Below, piece by piece: positions 1 to 11,412 of a DNA stretch of 32,586 bases (the stretch's first letter is position 1; the number at the start of each line of letters is the position of its first letter). The position numbers and the translations under genes were made by a program. The notes beneath the pieces were generated by a model. That model did not search any database. It saw only the letters and a list, made by a program, of their open reading frames with translations, and was not told the DNA's origin. The DNA is from an uncultured Anaerolineae bacterium (GTDB lineage: Bacteria; Chloroflexota; Anaerolineae; Aggregatilineales; Phototrophicaceae): assembly GCA_937922795.1 (NCBI GenBank), contig CALAJK010000033.1, positions 1 through 32,586 on the forward strand, given 5' to 3'.

Positions 1-513
1 GAGGCGAACCGGCAGGCGACGCTGGATGCCCAGGCGACGTTGAACGCGCAGGCGCTGCTGAACCTAGCGGCGACGCAGACAGCGCAGGCGCAGCTCACAG
101 CGGACGCGGCAGCGACGCAGACAGCGCAGGCGCTGCTGAACCTGGCGGCGACGCAAACGGCTGAGGCGCAGCTCACGGCTGACGCCGCGGCAGCGACGCA
201 AACGGCCGAGGCGGCCGAACAGCTTGCGACCGAGGAGGCCACGACGGCGCCTGAGCCGACCCAGGCGCAGCCGGAAGCGACGACCGAAGCGACGGCGGTG
301 GCGGTGCAGGCCAGCCCCACCGCTACCGGCACGCGCGAGGTGGCTACGCTGGCGCCTACGCTGACGCCGCTCGGCACGCTGACGGTCGAAACTGTGCCGG
401 GCGAGGCGGCCACGACTGACATCCTGCCGATCCTGGGCGTCATCATCGTCGTGCTCTTCCTGCTCATCCTGTTGGTCCTGTTCCTACGTCGGCGGCGGAA
501 CACAGCCAGCTGA
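1..513 (+). CDS. Ala/Thr/Gln-repeat protein with C-terminal membrane anchor (5' end outside window)
   Basis: The reading frame is open from the first base, so the N-terminus lies upstream. The visible 170 residues begin with a coiled-coil-like low-complexity region rich in Ala, Thr and Gln, containing two copies of a 26-27 residue repeat (LNLAATQTA...LTADAAATQT). A Glu/Thr/Pro-rich linker follows, then one hydrophobic segment (ILPILGVIIVVLFLLILLVL) and a short basic tail, FLRRRRNTAS. A single membrane segment followed by arginines suggests a C-terminal anchor with the long repeat region outside the cell. No catalytic domain is visible. The family is not recognised; a surface stalk or spacer is a guess from composition. 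The frame is sure, the function unknown. Confidence 0.7.
   Translation, partial: EANRQATLDAQATLNAQALLNLAATQTAQAQLTADAAATQTAQALLNLAATQTAEAQLTADAAAATQTAEAAEQLATEEATTAPEPTQAQPEATTEATAVAVQASPTATGTREVATLAPTLTPLGTLTVETVPGEAATTDILPILGVIIVVLFLLILLVLFLRRRRNTAS
46..204 (+). repeat. 78-nt tandem repeat inside the coding frame (two copies)
   Basis: The first copy spans 46-123. The second starts at 124 with the same bases (gcgcaggcgctgctgaacct) and runs to about 204, carrying one extra alanine codon. Differences are mostly silent. Its length keeps the frame and it encodes the Ala/Thr/Gln repeat. Similar units probably continue upstream of the window. Confidence 0.75.
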
Positions 514-618
514 GCGCAACCGGTCCTAGGGGCAATACACGCACAGAGGTGGCGAGTGATGCCGCCTCTACTTTTTAGGCCCAAGGGGCTGACTGATCTG
601 CCCAGCAGTCATTCTTGA

Positions 619-832
619 TCGTCGCGGTTATCCCTGCTGGTCATCAACGGCTTTATGCTGCTGCTGACGGCCAGCCTGCTGCCAGATCGTCCGCAAGTTG
701 ACGGACTCGAATCGGCTATCTTAGGCAGTACTGTCTGTCATGAGCTGCATTGGCAGCGTGCTGGAGAGCGTCTTAGGCGTTCGCGAAGAACGCCGGCGTG
801 AGGCTGAGGTGATCGTCGTGGCGCGGCGTTAG
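619..832 (+). pseudogene. Frameshifted remnant of a PF04020 (YvlD / phage-holin-like) membrane protein
   Basis: This stretch has no intact gene. In the frame of 634 it reads SRLSLLVINGFMLLLTASLL, then PDRPQVDGLESAILGSTV. The match then moves to the frame of the ATG at 740, which gives SCIGSVLESVLGVREERRRE and stops at 830-832. The pattern (L)LVIN..MLLLTA.L.P...VDG..AA.LG..V.S..S is the C-terminal half of the four-helix PF04020 family, usually about 110-120 residues. A stop at 616-618 closes the first frame upstream, and the N-terminal half is missing or degenerate between 514 and 618. The end overlaps the stop of the converging dehydratase gene by four bases. The family call is from recalled family pattern, not an alignment. 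Confidence 0.55.
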
Positions 833-1770
833 CGCTGCGCCACGGCGGCCAACGTCTCTTCGTCAACGTTGCCGCCGGTGATCACCACCGCCGTCGGCCG
901 GTCGTCCACCGGCAGGACGGCGCTGAGGAGGGCGGCCACGCCGGCGGCGCCGCCGCCTTCAACTACCCAGCCCTGGCGGAACAGCAGCCAGCGCATCGCC
1001 TCGGCCAGGGCGTCTTCGGACACCAGCGCCACCCGGTCAACGACCTGCTGCGCCAGCTCAATGGTGATGGAATCGGCCTCGATTTCGCCGGACAGTGCCT
1101 CGGCCAGCGTCTCCCAGATTTGCGGCAGGCGCGCCCGGTGGACGACGTTGTACAGGGCGGGCGCAGCTTCGGCGCAGACGCCGATCACTTCAATCGTGGG
1201 ATCGTGAGTTTTCAGCGCCAGGCCGATGCCGCTGATGAGGCCGCCGCCGCCCGCTGGGACGATCACCCGCGCCAGCTCAGGCAGCTCATCCAGGATTTCC
1301 AAGCCGACGGTGCCGCCGCCCGCCACCACCAACGGATCATTGTAGGGCGAGAGGTACGTCAGGTTTTCGGCCTGCGCCAACCGCCGCGCTTCGGCTTCGG
1401 CCTCGTCATAGGTGTTCCCGTACAGCACGGCCTCCGCCCCATACCGGCGGACGCCATCCACCTTGCGCCGCGGCGTGCGGCTGGGCATCAAAATGCGCGC
1501 GCGCGCCCCCAGCAGCCGAGCCGCATAGGCCACCCCCTGGGCGTGGTTGCCGCTGGAAGCGGCGATGATGCCTCGCGCTTTCGACTGGTTATCGAGCGCC
1601 AGCAGCGCGTTGAGCGCGCCGCGCGCTTTGAAGGAGCGCGTCCGGTTCAGGTTCTCCAGCTTCAACCAGATGCTGTCGCCCAGGTCAGGCGCAGCTTCCA
1701 GCGGCGTAGGACGCAGATAGGGGGCCAGCCGGTAGCGCGCGAGGGCGATATCGGCGGCGTTCAGCGTCAT
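829..1770 (-). CDS. PLP-dependent threonine/serine dehydratase (catabolic type, no ACT domain)
   Basis: Fold type II PLP enzyme of 313 residues that would deaminate L-threonine to 2-oxobutyrate and/or L-serine to pyruvate. Visible signatures are SFKARGA with the Schiff-base lysine near residue 48, SSGNHAQG for the substrate carboxylate, and the glycine loop PAGGGGLISG that holds the PLP phosphate. It stops near the end of the catalytic domain. The regulatory ACT domain of biosynthetic IlvA (about 500 residues) is absent, so the TdcB or serine-racemase-like branch fits better. I chose ATG at 1770 over an upstream in-frame TTG at 1806, because that TTG lies in a TATAAT-like -10 element. The gene stands alone and converges on the membrane-protein remnant. 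Substrate preference cannot be read from the sequence. Confidence 0.88.
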   Translation of the reverse strand: MTLNAADIALARYRLAPYLRPTPLEAAPDLGDSIWLKLENLNRTRSFKARGALNALLALDNQSKARGIIAASSGNHAQGVAYAARLLGARARILMPSRTPRRKVDGVRRYGAEAVLYGNTYDEAEAEARRLAQAENLTYLSPYNDPLVVAGGGTVGLEILDELPELARVIVPAGGGGLISGIGLALKTHDPTIEVIGVCAEAAPALYNVVHRARLPQIWETLAEALSGEIEADSITIELAQQVVDRVALVSEDALAEAMRWLLFRQGWVVEGGGAAGVAALLSAVLPVDDRPTAVVITGGNVDEETLAAVAQR

Positions 1771-1805
1771 CGCAAGTATTCTCAAGGATGAGGTTCTTGG
1801 GAGCA

Positions 1806-1811
1806 ATTATA
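1806..1811 (-). promoter_or_regulatory. Possible -10 element of the dehydratase gene
   Basis: The minus strand reads TATAAT, about 36 bases before the ATG at 1770. No convincing -35 box sits at the right distance, so this is only a candidate. It argues against the longer TTG start. Confidence 0.3.
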
Positions 1812-1892
1812 ACCCACTCGGTTGCATAATCTAGCAATTGACATATAGTGAAAATCAGATTTCCCGGCGCTTGCCGCCTATTGGGACAGGGT

Positions 1893-2765
1893 ATGATCCC
1901 CGCCAACGATCCAGAAGCCGTCCGCCTGCTGTACAGCACCGATGAGTCATGGCGCATACGGCAGACCACACATGATCAGTACAGTGTGCCACCGATTGAT
2001 TTCATCGCCTGGGCGCTGGGGTGTGTGCGCTGGCGCGGCGATGAGTCCGTGCTGGATGTGGGCTGCGGGCCAGGACGGTGGTACACGGCGCTGACGATCA
2101 AGTATCCACGCATTCGCTACACAGCGCTGGATCTACACCAGGGGATGTTGGCTAGCCATCCGGGGCGGCGCTTCGCCGTCATCGGGCACGCGGAACATCT
2201 CCCGTTCGTCGATGCCAGCTTCGACGTCGTGATGGCCAATCACATGCTGTATCATGTGCCGAACATCGAGCGCGCCGTCCAGGAATTTCGCCGGGTGCTG
2301 CGTCCCGGCGGTTTGGTGATGGCGACCACGAACAGCGCCCAGAACATGCCGGAACTGCAGGTGCTGCTGCGGCGGGCGGTGACGCTGCTGGTGCCGCCAG
2401 GGTCCAGCCAGTTTCAAGTGCCGGCAGCCCCCAGCGACCTGTTCACGTTGGAAACCGGCACGCGGCTGCTGGCGCGCTATTTCTACGGCGTGGTGCGCTA
2501 TGACCTGCCCAGCCAACTGGTGTTCCCGCGGGTGGAACCGGTGTTGGAATACCTGGAGAGCACCCGCCCTGTGCGCGAACCGCAGCTTCCGCCGGGCGTG
2601 CATTGGGACGACATGATGATCATCATGCGCGAGCAGATCAATCGCCTGATCGAACACTTTGGCGAACTGGTGATCAGCAAGTTGATCGGCGTCCTAGTGG
2701 CCACTGATCGGGGCGATTTTTTGCAGGAATACATCGAGCACCAGGTGCATACCCAGACGCGCTGA
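1893..2765 (+). CDS. Class I SAM-dependent methyltransferase
   Basis: A 290-residue Rossmann-fold methyltransferase. Motif I is VLDVGCGPGRW at about residues 53-63. The acidic ribose-binding residue follows in YTALDLHQGM, and then come FDVVMANHMLYHV and the post-motif FRRVLRPGGLVMATT, the arrangement of the UbiE/Methyltransf_11 group. The acceptor molecule cannot be told. I chose ATG at 1893, preceded by gggacagg at a usable distance. A GTG at 1848 would add 15 residues, MKIRFPGACRLLGQG, that do not look like part of the fold. Its stop codon abuts the stop codon of pcm on the other strand without any spacer. No partner gene suggests a pathway. Confidence 0.85.
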   Translation: MIPANDPEAVRLLYSTDESWRIRQTTHDQYSVPPIDFIAWALGCVRWRGDESVLDVGCGPGRWYTALTIKYPRIRYTALDLHQGMLASHPGRRFAVIGHAEHLPFVDASFDVVMANHMLYHVPNIERAVQEFRRVLRPGGLVMATTNSAQNMPELQVLLRRAVTLLVPPGSSQFQVPAAPSDLFTLETGTRLLARYFYGVVRYDLPSQLVFPRVEPVLEYLESTRPVREPQLPPGVHWDDMMIIMREQINRLIEHFGELVISKLIGVLVATDRGDFLQEYIEHQVHTQTR

Positions 2766-3455
2766 TCATTCGTCTTCGGTCGAGTCTTCCAGCCAGACGC
2801 GCGGCGAGAACCCATAGCGCCCGACCAGGGGCACGAAGCGCACAGGGATGGTGCGTTCGATCTCCCAGCGGTTTTCCTGCCGGACGACAACTTCTAAATA
2901 CTGGCGTTTGTCATCGCCCACTGGCAGCACCATGCGGCCGCCGTGTTCGCTGAGCTGCGAACGCAGCGGGCCGGGCAGCGCCGGGGCCGCCGCCGCCACG
3001 AGGATCGCATCGAACGGGGCCATATCGGGCAGTCCCTGGCTGCCATCGCCTATATGAATTTCGACATTTTCGTAGCCCAGCCGCGCCAGCGCCGCCGCCC
3101 CCTGTTCGGCCAGCCGTGGGACGCACTCCAGGGTGTAAACCTGGGCGGTCAGCTCACACAAGATGGCCGTCTGGTAGCCTGACCCCATGCCGACCTCCAG
3201 CACACGTTCCGTCCCTGTGAGGTGCAGCAGCTCGGTCATCAAGGCCACGATGTACGGCTGGGAAATGGTCTGATTCTCGCCGATAGGCAGGGGGCAGTCG
3301 CGGTAGGCCAGGTGTTGAAGCTCAGACGCCACAAACATATGGCGCGGGACGCGGCGCATGGCATCTAGCACGCGCTGGTCATGGATGCCCCGCTCGCGGA
3401 GCTGTTTTTCGACCATTTCGTCGCGCAGCGTCTGGAAAGGATCGGGCGTGCTCAT
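2766..3455 (-). CDS. pcm: Protein-L-isoaspartate O-methyltransferase
   Basis: A 229-residue cytosolic repair enzyme that methylates L-isoaspartyl residues formed by damage to Asn and Asp, starting their return to L-Asp. The family hallmarks are in order: VPRHMFV, the substrate loop IGENQTISQPYIVALM, SAM motif I as VLEVGMGSGYQTA, FDAILVAAAAP and the C-terminal region GGRMVLPVG. The length is normal for bacterial Pcm. The start at 3455 gives MSTPDPFQTLRDEMVEKQL and is preceded by GAGGT about ten bases upstream. A longer frame to 3554 would run through the apparent promoter and adds unconserved sequence. It is transcribed away from the secreted orphan that begins at 3597. Confidence 0.93.
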   Translation of the reverse strand: MSTPDPFQTLRDEMVEKQLRERGIHDQRVLDAMRRVPRHMFVASELQHLAYRDCPLPIGENQTISQPYIVALMTELLHLTGTERVLEVGMGSGYQTAILCELTAQVYTLECVPRLAEQGAAALARLGYENVEIHIGDGSQGLPDMAPFDAILVAAAAPALPGPLRSQLSEHGGRMVLPVGDDKRQYLEVVVRQENRWEIERTIPVRFVPLVGRYGFSPRVWLEDSTEDE

Positions 3456-3482
3456 AGCCCAGGCGACCTCATCGTTTCTTAT

Positions 3483-3512
3483 AGTATATACCAGCCTGGG
3501 CTGTGATGACAG
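3483..3512 (-). promoter_or_regulatory. Possible promoter of pcm
   Basis: The minus strand has CTGTCA (3512-3507), an 18-bp spacer and TATACT (3488-3483), about 28 bases before the ATG at 3455. Four of six bases match the -35 consensus and five of six the -10. Plausible but unproven. Confidence 0.35.
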
Positions 3513-3596
3513 ATCATGCGAGGCGTGTTTGGAACGCGCCAAGTTTTGTGGCACACTACAGGCGTTTTCTGGCCATCATGCCAAGGGGTAAACCGT

Positions 3597-5492
3597 ATGT
3601 ACGCTCGCCGCACGCTGCTGGGGATGGCGTTGTTCGCCCTAGCGCTGCCGCTGCTGGCCGGCGCCCAGGATCGCCCCGCGCCGCCGGTATTCGCCACCAA
3701 TACGCCGCCAGGGGCATCCGCGCCGCTGCTGGCCACCAATACGCCGTCGCCGCCCCCGGTCGCCACCGCCAGCCTGCGCCCGGCGGCGGCGCTCGATCGC
3801 TACGCGCTGCGCCTGTGGACAGAGGCAGATCTCATCCGCTTGCTGCTGGAGCAGGCGGTTCGGCTTCAGCCAGGCGATCAGGACGGCGCGCGCGCGGTTC
3901 GGCTGCTTCAGTTTGAGATCGAGCGTCGTTTCCCCGGCGCCCCCCGCGATCTGGCTCAGCGCCAGGCGCTGCTGCAGGCGCTGCTGGCCGCGCCGCGCGG
4001 CAGCGTGGATCTGCGCCCGGTCATTCGTCCCTATCTGCAGCAGGCGCTGAACCGTCTGCGCCCGTCATTTGACGGCCCCGATCGCACGTCTGTAGAAGTG
4101 GAGGGCTTCGGCCTGACTATGTTGCCCGCCAACCTCGATGGCGACCCAGCCACCGCCGATGCCGTCTTGCTCACCCGGTATCCGGCGGCGCTGGCGGGCG
4201 CGCTAGATGTGCAGTATCAGGATTATGTGGCGGCGCAGCGCGATGCAGCCGGCGTTTACCGCCTGATCGAAGGCGTTCCAACCTTCCCGGCCGCGCCGCT
4301 GGACGGAGTGCGGGCGGTCAGCCTGGAGCAGTTGGCCGACCTGAATGGGGATAGCGTGGCAGAGATCGCGCTGGGGCTGCACAGCGACGCGCTCAACCGG
4401 GAGCTGTTGATTTACGGCTGGCGCGGCGGCCAGATGGTCAATCTGGTCGCGCCAGGGGCATCGCTGCGCTTTGGCGGCCCGGTGCGCTGGCCTGCCGGAG
4501 ATGGGGCGCTGACAGTGCGGGTGTATCGCGTCGAGTCGCCTGCCTGGGACTGCCTGGGCGAACGCGATGAGACCTGGACCTGGAGCTTCAACTACTTCCG
4601 CCCACCCGTGCCACCGCCGCCGTTCACGCTCCAGGATCGGCTGGGCTGCCGGCTGTACCAGGCTGAGCCGCTGTTCGCGCAGCCGGTGGCGTCAGCCATC
4701 GCGCTGATCGAGGCCGCGCTGCAGACAGCGCAGCCGGAGGACGCGCCGGCGGCGCAGCGTGCGGGCATGACGCTGGCCATCCTCTATGCTTTGAACAGCC
4801 GGGCTGACCTGGCGCTTGAGCAGGCGCAGCGGTTGCGGGCGGAAGCGCAGCCCGGTTCCTGGCTGGCCGGTCAGTTGGCCGCATTTCAGCAGGCTGCAGC
4901 CCAGTCGAACGTCACGCCAGTGCAGATCTGCGCGGCGCTGGCCGCTGCTGATCCGCAGGGCGCCTGCGACATTGACCAACTGCTGGCGCGGTTGTTCGCG
5001 GAGCGCCCACTGCGGCGCGACCGGCCGCTCGAAGCCCAGTTGGCGGCGCTTGGGATCAACGTGCTGGACAAGGTCACGCTGTCCGAAGTCGGGCGTTTTG
5101 ACCGCCAGGCCTTCCGGTTTGATCTCGGCGGCGATGACTGGTGGGCCTTCGCGCCGCTGGATCGAGAGACCTATACAGCGGAGGCGGTCCCGCCGCCGTC
5201 CGGTTATGAACAGGCGGCTGACGCTCCGCCGACGGCGATTGAGCCGCCGCCCGCCGCCTGGGAGGCGCTGCTGCGCGATAATCTGCCGGAAGCGGCGCTG
5301 ACCGTGATCGCCAACGCCGTGCGCGATTATCCGGGCGTTCCGCTGACATCGTCGGCGCGCTATTTGCAGGCGCTCAGCTATGATCTGCTATCTGATCGCG
5401 GCAATGCGCGTTCGGCCTACTACGCGCTGTGGTCGGACGACCCCACTTCGGTGTGGGGGCGGTTGGCGGCGGCGCACCTGGAACAGCGATGA
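3597..5492 (+). CDS. Secreted protein of unknown function with Thr/Pro linker and C-terminal TPR-like helices
   Basis: This 631-residue protein begins with a clear signal peptide: MYARR, then the hydrophobic TLLGMALFALALPLLAGAQ ending near an AQ|D cleavage site. A Pro/Thr-rich linker with ATNTPPG and ATNTPSP follows. The middle contains LEQLADLNGDSVAEIALGL, which resembles the Asp-rich loops of VCBS/FG-GAP or calcium-binding repeats. The final ~60 residues (YPGVPLTSSARYLQALSYDL, then RGNARSAYYALW) look like tetratricopeptide helices. The start at 3597 is supported by aaggggta eight bases upstream; a longer frame from 3516 adds no credible sequence. I do not recognise the family. Its place outside the membrane is a firm inference, its role is not. 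Confidence 0.75.
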   Translation: MYARRTLLGMALFALALPLLAGAQDRPAPPVFATNTPPGASAPLLATNTPSPPPVATASLRPAAALDRYALRLWTEADLIRLLLEQAVRLQPGDQDGARAVRLLQFEIERRFPGAPRDLAQRQALLQALLAAPRGSVDLRPVIRPYLQQALNRLRPSFDGPDRTSVEVEGFGLTMLPANLDGDPATADAVLLTRYPAALAGALDVQYQDYVAAQRDAAGVYRLIEGVPTFPAAPLDGVRAVSLEQLADLNGDSVAEIALGLHSDALNRELLIYGWRGGQMVNLVAPGASLRFGGPVRWPAGDGALTVRVYRVESPAWDCLGERDETWTWSFNYFRPPVPPPPFTLQDRLGCRLYQAEPLFAQPVASAIALIEAALQTAQPEDAPAAQRAGMTLAILYALNSRADLALEQAQRLRAEAQPGSWLAGQLAAFQQAAAQSNVTPVQICAALAAADPQGACDIDQLLARLFAERPLRRDRPLEAQLAALGINVLDKVTLSEVGRFDRQAFRFDLGGDDWWAFAPLDRETYTAEAVPPPSGYEQAADAPPTAIEPPPAAWEALLRDNLPEAALTVIANAVRDYPGVPLTSSARYLQALSYDLLSDRGNARSAYYALWSDDPTSVWGRLAAAHLEQR

Positions 5493-5524
5493 GGACTGCG
5501 GCAGGTTGAGGTTTCAGTCAATGG

Positions 5525-5543
5525 GGATGGCCGGTCGCCATCC
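5525..5543. other. Small perfect hairpin between genes
   Basis: ggatggc (5525-5531) and gccatcc (5537-5543) form a 7-bp stem with a 5-base loop, 33 bases after the stop of the secreted protein. No T-run follows, so it is not a typical intrinsic terminator. Confidence 0.35.
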
Positions 5544-5574
5544 ATTCTGGGATGTTCACGACAAAGGATGATGT

Positions 5575-6402
5575 ATGAAACTGGCAAGCTTCACTTACAA
5601 CGGGCGCATGCAGATCGGCATCATCGAAGACGATACGATCTTCACCACCGCGCTGCCCGATACGATGCTGACGATGATCCGGCGCGGCATCAGCCCGCAG
5701 CGGTCATTTGATCGCTATCCGCTGGCGAAAGTTAAACTAGAAGCGCCGCTGCGCCCCGGCAAGATCGTCTGTATCGGCCGCAATTACGCCGAACACGCCA
5801 AAGAGACGGGCAGCGAAGTGCCGTCGGCGCCGCTGATCTTCGCCAAGTTCCCCAGCGCCGTGATCGGGCCGGGCGATACCATCACCTGGGACGAGGCGAT
5901 CACCACCCAGGTGGATTGGGAAGGCGAGCTGGCGGTGGTGATCGGCAAGAAAGCGCGTCATGTCGCCGAGGCAGACGCGCTGTCTTACGTCTTTGGCTAC
6001 ACCATCGCCAATGATGTGAGCGCCCGCGACATTCAACTGCGCCAGGACAGCCAGTGGACGCGCGGCAAGAGCCTGGATACGTTCTGCCCGCTGGGGCCGT
6101 GGGTGATCACCCGCGACGCGCTGCCCGATCCTCAGAACCTGGCGATCAAGACGGTGGTGAGCGGTGAGGTGCGGCAGGACGGCAATACGCGCGATATGAT
6201 CTTCAGCGTGGCCGCGCTGATCGCTTACTGCTCGCGTATGTTCACGCTGGAGCCGGGCGATGTGATCCTGACCGGCACGCCGGACGGCGTGGGCGAGGGG
6301 ATGAAGCCGCCGGTTTACCTGAAAGATGGCGACGTGGTGACAGTCAGCATCGAAGGCATCGGCGAGCTGACGAACCCCTGCAAAGCGACGCGCAGCGCTT
6401 GA
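5575..6402 (+). CDS. Fumarylacetoacetate hydrolase (FAH) family protein
   Basis: A 275-residue enzyme of the FAH superfamily, metal-dependent enzymes acting on C-C or C-O bonds of 2-oxo/enol acids (acylpyruvases, oxaloacetate decarboxylases, homoprotocatechuate-pathway isomerases). An N-terminal FAH_N-like region (MKLASFTYNGRMQIGIIEDD) leads into IVCIGRNYAEHAKE. Metal ligands are visible in DWEGELAVVIG (two Glu) and YTIANDVSARD (Asp). The terminal LTGTPDGVGEG and GIGELTNPC are also typical. The start is set by AAAGGA at 5563-5568, six bases before ATG. Genome context names no pathway, so the substrate is open; a FAHD1-like acylpyruvase or oxaloacetate decarboxylase is as likely as an aromatic-degradation isomerase. 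A strong terminator follows. Confidence 0.9.
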   Translation: MKLASFTYNGRMQIGIIEDDTIFTTALPDTMLTMIRRGISPQRSFDRYPLAKVKLEAPLRPGKIVCIGRNYAEHAKETGSEVPSAPLIFAKFPSAVIGPGDTITWDEAITTQVDWEGELAVVIGKKARHVAEADALSYVFGYTIANDVSARDIQLRQDSQWTRGKSLDTFCPLGPWVITRDALPDPQNLAIKTVVSGEVRQDGNTRDMIFSVAALIAYCSRMFTLEPGDVILTGTPDGVGEGMKPPVYLKDGDVVTVSIEGIGELTNPCKATRSA

Positions 6403-6415
6403 CAGCGTCTAGGCG

Positions 6416-6456
6416 GCGGGGCGGGCGGTGCGAAGACGGCTGCCCGCCCCGCTTTT
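6416..6456 (+). terminator. Rho-independent terminator after the FAH-family gene
   Basis: gcggggcgggc (6416-6426) and gcccgccccgc (6442-6452) form a perfect 11-bp GC stem around a 15-base loop, followed directly by TTTT. It lies 14 bases after the stop codon. Confidence 0.85.
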
Positions 6457-6532
6457 CGCCGCCGCTTCACACCGCAGTCACTGCGACCGGTGGGGCGGCA
6501 GGCGGGCGGCGGCTAGGGCGTCAGCCGCACGA

Positions 6533-7456
6533 TCACAGGCTGGCCAGCGCCCGTTTCGGCAGCTTGCAGATCATGGTGTAAGCCGGGTCGTACATGTTGC
6601 CCAGCTCGTACTGCACACAGTAGCCCATGAGCAGATTCGCCTCGCGGGCGGTTAAGCCATAATCGGTTTGCAGCCAGCGCAGCATCTCGGTGGTGGCGTG
6701 CTGCACTGCCTGGTCGAGCGGGCGGGCATTGCCGACCGTGAGGATGCAGTCGGCGTTTTCGGCGCGCGGCCAGCGATCGTGTTTGCCCTTGACCAGGTTG
6801 ACGGTGAACTGCACCTCGAAGGAGATTTCGATGCCCGTCCCCACCATTTCGCCGTCGCCCTGGAGCGCGTGGCCGTCGCCCAGCGAGAACAGCGCCCCCG
6901 GCACGAACACCGGGAAGTAGACGGTGACGCCGGCGATAAAACCGTTGTAGTCCATGTTGCCGCCGTGCGGCCCGGAGGTCATGGCGGAGATGGCCTCACC
7001 GCCGGCAGGCGCGACGCCGAAGCAGCCCAGCATCGGCCGGATGGGCAGCGGGAAGTGCCCCAGCCGGCCTTCTGGCTCAGCCAGGCTGGCCAGGCCGGCC
7101 TGCACATCCACCTTCCAGGTAGCGCGGTTCTTTTCCAGGTCGAGCGGGAGCTGCGGCACGTAGGCCGGCTCGACCACGTTCTGCGCCAGCATCCGGCCGC
7201 CCCAGCCGGTGGAGCGGTTGGGCGTCAGCCGGTCGAGATGGACGACCAGCCGGTCGCCCGGTTCGGCACCTTCGATGTAGAACGGGCCGGTCTGCGGGTT
7301 CGGCCCTGGCGTGAGCTTCTGGCCGGCGGCGTCCTGGCCGCGCGAATCGACCGTCGTGGTGACGACGGTGTCGCCGGGCGCGATGCGCAGCGCCGGCTCA
7401 TGCGAGCCGAGCGTGTTGTGGTAGTGGGTGGGCGTGAAATGGTGGGTGGTGGGCAT
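6533..7456 (-). CDS. Acetamidase/formamidase family protein
   Basis: A 307-residue member of PF03069 (FmdA/AmdA), which hydrolyses formamide or short amides to the acid and ammonia. Visible landmarks are the N-terminal LRIAPGDTVVTTTVDSRGQD, TGPFYIEGAEPGD, PIRPMLGCFGVAPAGG, HGGNMDYNGFIAGVTVYFPV and the conserved SLGDGHALQGDGEMVGTGIE, whose Asp/His/Glu belong to the metal site. The length fits the shorter microbial forms. The start is fixed by AGGAGG (plus-strand 7464-7469), seven bases before ATG. It lies 39 bases downstream of carB on the same strand, so it could be read through from the arginine/pyrimidine cluster. Its function (amide nitrogen release) is not needed by that pathway. Substrate is uncertain. 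Confidence 0.9.
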   Translation of the reverse strand: MPTTHHFTPTHYHNTLGSHEPALRIAPGDTVVTTTVDSRGQDAAGQKLTPGPNPQTGPFYIEGAEPGDRLVVHLDRLTPNRSTGWGGRMLAQNVVEPAYVPQLPLDLEKNRATWKVDVQAGLASLAEPEGRLGHFPLPIRPMLGCFGVAPAGGEAISAMTSGPHGGNMDYNGFIAGVTVYFPVFVPGALFSLGDGHALQGDGEMVGTGIEISFEVQFTVNLVKGKHDRWPRAENADCILTVGNARPLDQAVQHATTEMLRWLQTDYGLTAREANLLMGYCVQYELGNMYDPAYTMICKLPKRALASL

Positions 7457-7495
7457 AAACCGGCCTCCTGAGTGTAGTTCAACGCGCTCCTGATT

Positions 7496-10693
<3,198 letters not shown>

Positions 10694-10734
10694 GGTAAAC
10701 CGTCGTTTCAGGTGAGGCGCATTGAACCGCGCGT

Positions 10735-11352
10735 TCAGCTCTCAAATACCGCCGCCACATTGAGCGCAAAGCCGGGCAGCAGGTCGCTGCCGGGCAATGT
10801 CTGGCCGGCGGCGTATACGGTCGGCAGCCCTTCGGCGGTGTGAACTTCGATCTCGCGCCGATTGGGAAAGACGAGCCAGACCTGACGACTGCCATAGCGC
10901 AAATATTCGTTGGCCTTTTGAACCATTTCTGGTCGGGATTGGCTGGGTGACACAATCTCAACAACTAGGTCGGGCGCGCCATAGTAGTAGCCTGACGTCG
11001 CCTGTACGCGCGCGTTCGACACATAGGCGACATCCGGCTGGCGTTTGATATGGATATGATCCGGCGTGCCTTCCAGGACGAAATCCATGTCGCCAGGGTA
11101 GACACGCCCTGCCTGGTTAGCCAGCGCCCAGCCGATCAGCGCATGAAGGATCAACGCCTCGATCCAGGCATGTTCTTCGCCTGTCATATAGGGATCCTGT
11201 TCGTCGAGTGCCCAGTTGCCATTGGCGATTTCCAGATGTTTGAAGCCTTCGCACTGCGCTACCTGCATAGCGATCGCCTCGGTGATCGGGCGCTGCATGA
11301 GCAGCGAGACGATCTCGCGCACGGTACGCTGTTGAACGGGTGTCAGAGTCAT
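10735..11352 (-). CDS. Uma2 family protein (DUF820, PD-(D/E)XK nuclease-like)
   Basis: A 205-residue protein of the Uma2/DUF820 family, widespread in cyanobacteria and Chloroflexota and predicted to have a restriction-endonuclease-like fold. Diagnostic stretches are [31 protein letters not shown], the following [19 protein letters not shown] and [10 protein letters not shown]; the Asp, Glu and Lys of the putative metal site fall in [11 protein letters not shown] and downstream. Its cellular role is not established. ATG at 11352 is preceded by GAGGGA. The gene sits between the second aminotransferase and carB, facing the same way, with gaps of about 40-60 bases. It has no visible link to arginine synthesis and is probably an insertion. 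Confidence 0.88.
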   Translation of the reverse strand: MTLTPVQQRTVREIVSLLMQRPITEAIAMQVAQCEGFKHLEIANGNWALDEQDPYMTGEEHAWIEALILHALIGWALANQAGRVYPGDMDFVLEGTPDHIHIKRQPDVAYVSNARVQATSGYYYGAPDLVVEIVSPSQSRPEMVQKANEYLRYGSRQVWLVFPNRREIEVHTAEGLPTVYAAGQTLPGSDLLPGFALNVAAVFES

Positions 11353-11412
11353 AGGCCATCCCTCTGTGCTGGTCGCCGCCGCCTCTATTATCGGCCGGAG
11401 GCGGCGCTCAGA

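Noticed and set aside
1838..1843. TTGACA as a -35 box for the methyltransferase gene
   Set aside because: No -10-like sequence follows at 16-18 bases on the plus strand.
3516..3596. 27-residue N-terminal extension of the secreted protein
   Set aside because: The signal peptide begins exactly at the ATG 3597, which has its own Shine-Dalgarno.
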